Source: Chloroflexota bacterium
Lineage (GTDB): Bacteria; Chloroflexota; Dehalococcoidia; DSTF01; RBG-16-68-14
Assembly (NCBI GenBank): GCA_022570885.1
Contig: JACZYW010000005.1
Location: 1 to 33,650, forward strand
DNA length: 33,650 nt
Direction: 5' to 3'
Program-made: the position numbers and the translations under genes
Notes under the pieces: model-generated
Database searches by the model: none
Told to the model about the DNA's origin: nothing
What the model saw: the letters and a program-made list of their open reading frames with translations, nothing else
In this document: positions 27,561 through 33,650 of the stretch, one piece after another
How positions within the stretch are numbered: position 1 is the first letter of the stretch
Layout of the letters: each line of letters opens with the position of its first letter

Positions 27561-29462
27561 TCATGATCCGCCCTTCCCAGCCTCGGCCGACTTAGCGCCC
27601 GCCCTGTGCGCTTCCGCTTCGTGGAGCTGCACCGCCGTGTTGATGAAGCCGAGATGGCTAAATGCCTGGGGGAAGTTCCCCAGCATCTCGCCGGTTTCGG
27701 CATCGGTCTCCTCGCTGAACAGGCCGAGGTCGTTGGCGCAGCTCCGAAGCTTCTCAAACAGATCGCGCGCTCGTTCAACCTGCCCCAGCGCGATCAGGTT
27801 GTCGGCGAGCCAGAACGTGCAGATAGTGAACACGCCCTCGCCGCCTGCGAGACCGTCGTTGTAACCCTTGTAGCGGTAGACAAAGCCCTGTGGCGACGTC
27901 AGCTCGCGCTCGATCGCTTCGATGGTAGAGCGCATGCGAGGGTCATCGGCGCGGATGAAGCCCACCAGGGGCAGCAGCAGGTTGCTCGCGTCCAGCAGCT
28001 TGCTGCCATACGCTTGCACGAAGACCCCACGCTCGGCATCGTAGCCCTTGGCCAGGATATCGCCCTTGATCTCCCTTCGCACATCGCGCCAGAGCTCGAT
28101 ATCTCCAGGGAGCTTGAGGGCGTGCGCGGCCTTGATCGCCCTGTCGAGGGCGACCCAGCACCAAACTTTCGAGGAAACGAAGTGCTGCCGTCCACCACGC
28201 GTCTCCCAGATCCCGTCGTCCGGCTCCCGCCAGTGCTCGATCACGAAGGCGACGACTCGCTGCAGGTACTCCCAATAGTCAGGATCCATCTCGCCGCCGA
28301 ACTTGCGGTACAGGTGGGCCGAGTCCAGCACTTCTCCATAGATATCCAGCTGGAACTGGGAGTACGCGTCATTTCCTATTCGGACAGGGCGCGAGCCACG
28401 GTATCCATCCAGCTCAGGCAGCTCCGTCTCTGTCAGCCGGCGCTCGCCACCCAGGCCGTACATGATCTGGAGGTCCCGGGCGCGCCCGGCGGTGCTCCAC
28501 TCCAGCCAATCCTTGAACGCCCGGGCCTCTGCTGTGTAGCCAAGGATGAACAGGCCGTAGAGCGCGAACGATGCGTCCCGGATCCAGGTGAAGCGGTAGT
28601 CCCAGTTGCGCCCACCCCCAATCGCCTCGGGCAGCGAAGTCGTCGCGGCTGCCAGAAGCGCGCCCGATGGCGCGTACGTCAGCGCCTTGAGCGTGAGGGC
28701 GGAGCGGAGGACATCGTCGCGGTACCGGCCATCGTACGTACACAGCGAGGACCACTCCTCCCAGAACCGCCGCGTTTCAGCGAGGCGGCGGTCGATCTCG
28801 TGCTCGTTGACCTCATCGACGTCGTGGGAGGTGAAAGACCTCCGTCCGACAGGGAGGCGCGGCTGATAGGTGACGACCGAATAGATCTTCTCGCCGGCGT
28901 TCAGGAGCCCTTCAGCCTGGAAACCACCATCTACCACCTGAAGGGGCGCCGAGCAGTAGAACGAGAGGGCGTCGGCGCCGCCGTGAGCGAAGCCCGCATT
29001 GGGGCTATTGAGGACGGCGTGCGGGACGATGGTGCCGTAATCGAAGCGTGGGCAGCACTCGACCACGAAGCGAACGTTGCCGCTGACGCACTCCAGGATC
29101 CGCAGCACTTGCCGACCGCGGCTCTCCTCTGTGGGTTCCTCCGGTGCGGGGTGCGGATGGACGGGCATGAAGTCCGTCAGCTTCGCAACCCCCGTGTCGG
29201 TGTCGAAGGTGGTTTCGAGGATGTTCGTCTCCGGCAGGTAGCGCCGGCTCACCGAACGGACCTCCCGAGGGGCGACCTGAAAATAACCGCCCTTGCGCCA
29301 GTCAAGGATGCGACTGAAGACGGCGGGACTGTCGAAGCGAGGAAAGCAGCACCAGTCGATGGACCCGGCCTTGGACACCAGGGCGCAGGAGTGCATATCG
29401 CTGATGAGACCGTAGTCGGCGATGGGAGGATACTGCTCGTCCTTAGTCAATTCCGGCTCCAT
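27561..29462 (-). CDS. Glycoside hydrolase family 15 protein (glucoamylase/trehalase-like)
   Basis: PPIADYGLISDMHSCALVSKAGSIDWCCFPRFDSPAVFSRILD, GGGRNWDYRFTWIRDASFALYG. Confidence 0.93.
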   Translation of the reverse strand: MEPELTKDEQYPPIADYGLISDMHSCALVSKAGSIDWCCFPRFDSPAVFSRILDWRKGGYFQVAPREVRSVSRRYLPETNILETTFDTDTGVAKLTDFMPVHPHPAPEEPTEESRGRQVLRILECVSGNVRFVVECCPRFDYGTIVPHAVLNSPNAGFAHGGADALSFYCSAPLQVVDGGFQAEGLLNAGEKIYSVVTYQPRLPVGRRSFTSHDVDEVNEHEIDRRLAETRRFWEEWSSLCTYDGRYRDDVLRSALTLKALTYAPSGALLAAATTSLPEAIGGGRNWDYRFTWIRDASFALYGLFILGYTAEARAFKDWLEWSTAGRARDLQIMYGLGGERRLTETELPELDGYRGSRPVRIGNDAYSQFQLDIYGEVLDSAHLYRKFGGEMDPDYWEYLQRVVAFVIEHWREPDDGIWETRGGRQHFVSSKVWCWVALDRAIKAAHALKLPGDIELWRDVRREIKGDILAKGYDAERGVFVQAYGSKLLDASNLLLPLVGFIRADDPRMRSTIEAIERELTSPQGFVYRYKGYNDGLAGGEGVFTICTFWLADNLIALGQVERARDLFEKLRSCANDLGLFSEETDAETGEMLGNFPQAFSHLGFINTAVQLHEAEAHRAGAKSAEAGKGGS

Positions 29463-29498
29463 TCTCCGGCCCGTGTGACTGCATCATACGTCACCGCC

Positions 29499-31616
29499 TT
29501 ACGGCCCGCTCGTGAGACCGCCTGGTACGATCGGCTGGGCAACTTCTGGTAGCTCGCTGGTCACTTCGCGCAGCTTCACCAGGTAGGCTGATAGGACGAA
29601 CGCCGTCCCGATGACGTTGGTCGGATCCTCTAGCCCGGCCGGTGTCGTCCCTTCCTGCGCGAAGAAGTCGACCACTAGCGAGATGACCAAGAACCCGAAG
29701 CCCGTCACCAGCAGCGGGAATGATGCTCTCGATCGAAGGAGCTCGCCGAGGAAGATCGCGACCATGGTCATGGCCACAACGCCATAGCCGAGCACGAATA
29801 TGTCGTCGGGGTTGTTGAGCAGGGGTATGGTCACCCCGAGACCCTCCTCCAACACATCGCCCATTCGCTCGTGGATCTGGAGATAGTCGTCGACGCCCAA
29901 CCAGAGGAGACCGGCGCCCGAGAGGATCCAGAAGAAGCTACCGGGGGCGTCTACCCGCTGTTCAGCCTGAGGGAGGCGCCAGAAGCGGGTGTAGATGAGA
30001 TACCCCGCCACGCCGGTCAGTAGCAGCTGCCCGGCCTTCAGCGTCTGGATTGGCCCGAACTCCCCGAACGTTAGCGCCCAACTTATTCCACCTGGTTCCG
30101 CCGACCGCTCACCTTTGAGCAGAAAGATGGTGCCAGCAACGATCAGGGCCACGAGGTTTACGGCGAGAATCACTCCGACCATGGGGAGGTGGGACCCAAG
30201 GTGTCCTATCGAATCCTTTACCCAAGCGATGACGTGGTGCGGCCGTAACAGATGCCAGCGGTCACTGACCATCCGGGACCCCAGTCCGGGGCCGGAACAG
30301 GCGAGCCAGCAGGTGAGCACCGCGAGGTGCTGCCGCTCGTACATCTTAAAGGGCAGCTTTCGTAGCCCCTCATCGAGCAGCACCGCCAGCAGGGGGCGGT
30401 TCTTGCGCAGAGGTTCGGCCACGATGTAGGCGAATGTACCCAAGCCCGGGAGCGCCGACAGCACGGCCACCGTGAGTGTGTGGATCTTTCGCGCCCCGCG
30501 CAGCTCCTCTCCCGAAACGCGCCCGCGAAGCGCCCGCGCCTCTATCCTGATCCGGAAGAATATCGTCCATCCAAAGCGCGCGATGCTACCCAGGGGGAAC
30601 CGCAGGGGGACGCTGATCGCGATGTGCGCACCGAGATGCCCCAGAACCGCGAGCGTCTCAGGGGCTTCCAGGCCGCGCAGGGCCATCTCCGCTTCTTCTC
30701 GAGCCAGGTTGCCTTCGTCTACCAGCCGCTGTACGGAGCCGCGCGCCCAACTGGTGGCCAGCTCTCGTCCTCCGCGCGCTTGGCGAACAGCAGCACGGAT
30801 CGCCCGGTAGGTGGTTGGCGGCCACAGCAGTCTCAGCGGCCAAAGGAGGAGGCCGCCGACAAACAGCAGCGCCTTTAGCAGCTTGGACCAAATTCGCAGC
30901 TCCGCCGCCTGCCATTCCTCGGCGCATTTCTGGTACTCATCAGTCGCGTCCCGCAGTTCGCGAAGGCAATCTGGCCCCACGGCAGCTTCGATCTCGCTGG
31001 CGTGCTGCTCGATGTATGTTCGCGTCTTGTCGACGAAGACATCGTCGAACACCGGGATCATCCCGGCCTTGATCGCGTCGATCCATTGGCCGATCGGCAT
31101 CATTGGCGAGGCCACGCCCGATTCCAGGTCGATGATCTTGTAGTCGCCTTCCGGCGTCTCGATGATGTTGCCCGGCGCCTTGGGATTCAAGGGATCGACC
31201 TGCCAGGTGGGAAGCCCCACCTCCTGGAAGCGCGGCGCAATCTTTCGCAGGAACGCCCGGGCTTGCTTCTTGTCCTTGGGCACCTCGCCCTCGATCAGCT
31301 GCGTGACGAAGATGCACCCCTCCTCATCGCAGCGGATGTCGAGTGTGGCAGCCACCATGTCCTTGCCGAACCAGAACTCGGTCAGGCGGCTCGCGATGAC
31401 CCGGCGCGCTCGAGCCGCGCGGAGGGATGCCTCATTGCGAACGTAGGGAAACGGCGCCTGAAACGCCAGCCAGTAGAGAAGTCTCACGTACCAGGGAGGG
31501 TCGTACTTCTTGATCGCCGTGCCGTGGACGCGGTCGAGCAGCACACGGCTGGCCAAGCCACCGGATATATCCGAGTGCTTTTCGTGGTCAGCCAGAAACT
31601 TCGCTTGATCTGACAA
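29499..31616 (-). CDS. Kinase-like plus multi-TM membrane protein (unknown function)
   Basis: N-terminal kinase-like segment (TEFWFGKDMVAATLDIRCDEEGCIFVTQLIEGEVP...GDYKIIDLESG), C-terminal TM helices; TTG start at 31616 preceded by GGAGGA matches the paralogous PAP2 start. Confidence 0.65.
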   Translation of the reverse strand: MSDQAKFLADHEKHSDISGGLASRVLLDRVHGTAIKKYDPPWYVRLLYWLAFQAPFPYVRNEASLRAARARRVIASRLTEFWFGKDMVAATLDIRCDEEGCIFVTQLIEGEVPKDKKQARAFLRKIAPRFQEVGLPTWQVDPLNPKAPGNIIETPEGDYKIIDLESGVASPMMPIGQWIDAIKAGMIPVFDDVFVDKTRTYIEQHASEIEAAVGPDCLRELRDATDEYQKCAEEWQAAELRIWSKLLKALLFVGGLLLWPLRLLWPPTTYRAIRAAVRQARGGRELATSWARGSVQRLVDEGNLAREEAEMALRGLEAPETLAVLGHLGAHIAISVPLRFPLGSIARFGWTIFFRIRIEARALRGRVSGEELRGARKIHTLTVAVLSALPGLGTFAYIVAEPLRKNRPLLAVLLDEGLRKLPFKMYERQHLAVLTCWLACSGPGLGSRMVSDRWHLLRPHHVIAWVKDSIGHLGSHLPMVGVILAVNLVALIVAGTIFLLKGERSAEPGGISWALTFGEFGPIQTLKAGQLLLTGVAGYLIYTRFWRLPQAEQRVDAPGSFFWILSGAGLLWLGVDDYLQIHERMGDVLEEGLGVTIPLLNNPDDIFVLGYGVVAMTMVAIFLGELLRSRASFPLLVTGFGFLVISLVVDFFAQEGTTPAGLEDPTNVIGTAFVLSAYLVKLREVTSELPEVAQPIVPGGLTSGP
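31462..31615 (-). repeat. Duplicated 5' coding module, copy in kinase-like gene
   Basis: About 90% identical by eye and ungapped to 32486-32639 (offset 1024). Confidence 0.9.
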
Positions 31617-31857
31617 TCGGTAGTCTCCTCCCGCCACGATTCCCAGTCAACGCCCGCCGAGCAGAACGCTACTGGACTTGACCTTACTGTTTCTTCCTCC
31701 TCCTCTGCAGAGCGTACTCATATCGCTCACTCCTTTGCCCCAAATTCAGGTGGCCAGTGAACCCCGGGCATTCGAGGAAGTCCACTCGCGTCAATCGGTG
31801 CTTTTCACTCCCGCCTCGCTTCGGGCGGGCTCCACCCCTCCGTTGGCATGGAGGATG

Positions 31858-32640
31858 CTACCTCACAGCTTGCGGCGTCGCGGCCGGCCGTTTTTTCTGG
31901 TCCGCCCCGCTCCATCGACGATGTAGCCAGATCATCGCACTCAGCACCAGCAGACCGATAACGTAGCCTCCGAGCACGTCCGTGGGCCAGTGGGCACCGA
32001 GTTCGACTCGGGCGTAGCCCATCAGTGCAATCACCATGGCAAGGCTACCCTGTACGATGCGCCTAACAGGCTTGTTCGAGATCGAGATTTCCGCACAGTA
32101 GATGAGAAACCCGTAGAACAACGTGGCGCCGAGCACATGGCCGCTCGGAAAGCTGTGGCCACCCAACTGATACGTCACGTCGACGACCGAGGCGGAAGGC
32201 CGAGGCCGGTCGACCAACTGCTTCACTCCTTCTGATAGGACGCGAGCTAGCGCCGCGGCGGCGAGAAAGATGGAGAGGTGCCGCTGCCCCCATATCCACA
32301 TGGCCACGATGGCGACGGCCGGGATGACGGTTGAAATCGGTGAGCGCCCGATGACCGTCATGAACTTCGCTATCTGATGCAACGCATCCGGGCTCGCCGA
32401 CTGCACCCAGCCGATAGCGTCTACTTCCCACGCCGGATCAGCACTGGTAGCGCCGTATACAGAGAGCAGTGCCGTAATCGCCGCCAACGCCAGCCAGTAC
32501 AGAAGTCTGACGTCCCACGGAGGTTGGTACTTCTTGATCGCCGTGCCGTGGACGCGGGCGGGCAGCACACGGCTGGCCAAGCCACCGGATACATCGGAGT
32601 GTTCTTCGTGGTCAGCCAGAGGCTTCGCTTGATCTGACAC
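31858..32640 (-). CDS. PAP2 (type 2 phosphatidic acid phosphatase) family protein
   Basis: KQLVDRPRPS...GGHSFPSGHVLGATLFYGF...ARVELGAHWPTDVLGGYVIG; GTG start. Confidence 0.93.
   Translation of the reverse strand: MSDQAKPLADHEEHSDVSGGLASRVLPARVHGTAIKKYQPPWDVRLLYWLALAAITALLSVYGATSADPAWEVDAIGWVQSASPDALHQIAKFMTVIGRSPISTVIPAVAIVAMWIWGQRHLSIFLAAAALARVLSEGVKQLVDRPRPSASVVDVTYQLGGHSFPSGHVLGATLFYGFLIYCAEISISNKPVRRIVQGSLAMVIALMGYARVELGAHWPTDVLGGYVIGLLVLSAMIWLHRRWSGADQKKRPAATPQAVR
32486..32639 (-). repeat. Duplicated 5' coding module, copy in PAP2 gene
   Basis: Ungapped match to 31462-31615. Confidence 0.9.
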
Positions 32641-32682
32641 GTTATCTACCGCCCCTGTCCAAACGTGCGGATGGTCTGTTCA

Positions 32683-33650
32683 TCAGCGCAGGTGCCAGGT
32701 TCGTGGAGCGATGAGCTCGTCCGCTTCCGGCGGTCCCCAGCTGCCTGCGGGATAGGGGCGTACCGGCGGCATTGCGTCGAGCACCGGCTGCACGACGGTC
32801 CAGGCGCGCTCCACGCCGTCGCCCCGTGCGAAGAGCGTGTGGTCACCGTCCATTGCCTCGTGGAGGAGGCGCTCGTACGCCTCTGCGGGCTGGGCCATGA
32901 ACGATTCGCCGTAAGAGAACCCCATATGCACCGGCTTTACTCTGATCTCCGGGCCCGGGACCTTAGCCAGGAAGGCGAAGCTGATCATCTCGTCGGGCTG
33001 GATGCTGATGGTGAGATGATTCGCCGGTAGCTGCTCCACCCCGGTGCCCTCGAAGAAGCGGATGGGGATGTCCCGGAAGGCGATGAGCACCTCGGTAGCA
33101 CGCCTCGGCAGGCGCTTGCCGGTGCGCAGGAAGATGGGCACGCCCGCCCAGCGCCAGTTGTCGATGGCGAGCCGGAGCGCTACGAAGGTCTCTGTCTGGG
33201 AGTCAGGGTGCACGCCCTCCTCGTCGCGATAGCCGGGCACGTCGTCACCCTCGACGCGGCTGCTCGAGTACTGCCCGCGAACGACGTTCGCCGGGTCGAG
33301 CGGCTGCATGGCGTGGAAAAGCTTGACCTTCTCGTCCCGGATCGCCTCCGGCTTGAACGAGCTCGGTGGCTCCATGGTGAGGAGCGACAGGACCTGGAAG
33401 ACGTGGTTCTGGATGATGTCGCGCAGGGCGCCCACCTCCTCATAGAAGGCGCCCCGGCCTTCGATGCCGATCGACTCGGCGACGGTAATCTGGATGTGGT
33501 CGATGGCGTCGCGGTTCCACACTCGCTCGAAGATCGAGTTGCCGAAGCGGAACACGAGGATGTTCTGCACCGTCTCCTTGCCCAGGTAGTGGTCGATGCG
33601 AAAGATCTGAGGCTCTTCGAACACCTCATGAAGTGTGTTCTCAAGCTCTT
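32683..33650 (-). CDS. zwf: Glucose-6-phosphate dehydrogenase (N terminus beyond the window)
   Basis: IFRIDHYLGKETVQNILVFRFGNSIFERVWNRDAIDHIQITVAES, WAGVPIFLRTGKRLPRRATEV; frame remains open to the window edge. Confidence 0.96.
   Translation of the reverse strand, partial: ELENTLHEVFEEPQIFRIDHYLGKETVQNILVFRFGNSIFERVWNRDAIDHIQITVAESIGIEGRGAFYEEVGALRDIIQNHVFQVLSLLTMEPPSSFKPEAIRDEKVKLFHAMQPLDPANVVRGQYSSSRVEGDDVPGYRDEEGVHPDSQTETFVALRLAIDNWRWAGVPIFLRTGKRLPRRATEVLIAFRDIPIRFFEGTGVEQLPANHLTISIQPDEMISFAFLAKVPGPEIRVKPVHMGFSYGESFMAQPAEAYERLLHEAMDGDHTLFARGDGVERAWTVVQPVLDAMPPVRPYPAGSWGPPEADELIAPRTWHLR

Overview
The window looks like a Chloroflexota-type (inferred) chromosome segment. Housekeeping genes flank a roughly 16.8 kb accessory region bounded by an 86-bp direct repeat of the 3' half of tRNA-Gly(GCC): 4447-4532 and 21201-21286, with one mismatch. 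Left flank: an NfeD gene that looks foreign, a truncated S1 protease, and a two-subunit NDP-forming acyl-CoA synthetase. Right flank: pyruvate kinase, a cyclase-family hydrolase, a mercuric-reductase-like flavoprotein, NAD(P)H-hydrate epimerase, a GH15 glycosidase, a kinase-like membrane protein and a PAP2 phosphatase that share one N-terminal module, and G6PD (cut by the window edge). The accessory region has decayed ends (several frameshifted genes, a transposase remnant, extra tRNA-Gly fragments). Its mostly intact core encodes a co-directional envelope cluster: beta-propeller lipoprotein, cupredoxin lipoprotein, FixH/YtkA-like lipoprotein, CopD-like membrane protein, a lipoprotein and a CcdA/DsbD-like transporter sharing an apparently uncharacterised 'HEG...HH' domain, and a DUF3179 protein. 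A NarXL-type two-component system lies on the opposite strand. The most notable observation is an in-frame TGA at 14251-14253. It sits exactly where DUF3179 proteins have the first Cys of the CPxC motif, and a perfect 7-bp hairpin follows at bacterial-SECIS spacing. This is a strong candidate selenoprotein inside a putative tRNA-Gly-integrated copper/thiol redox island. All family calls are by eye from translated sequence; no searches were run.
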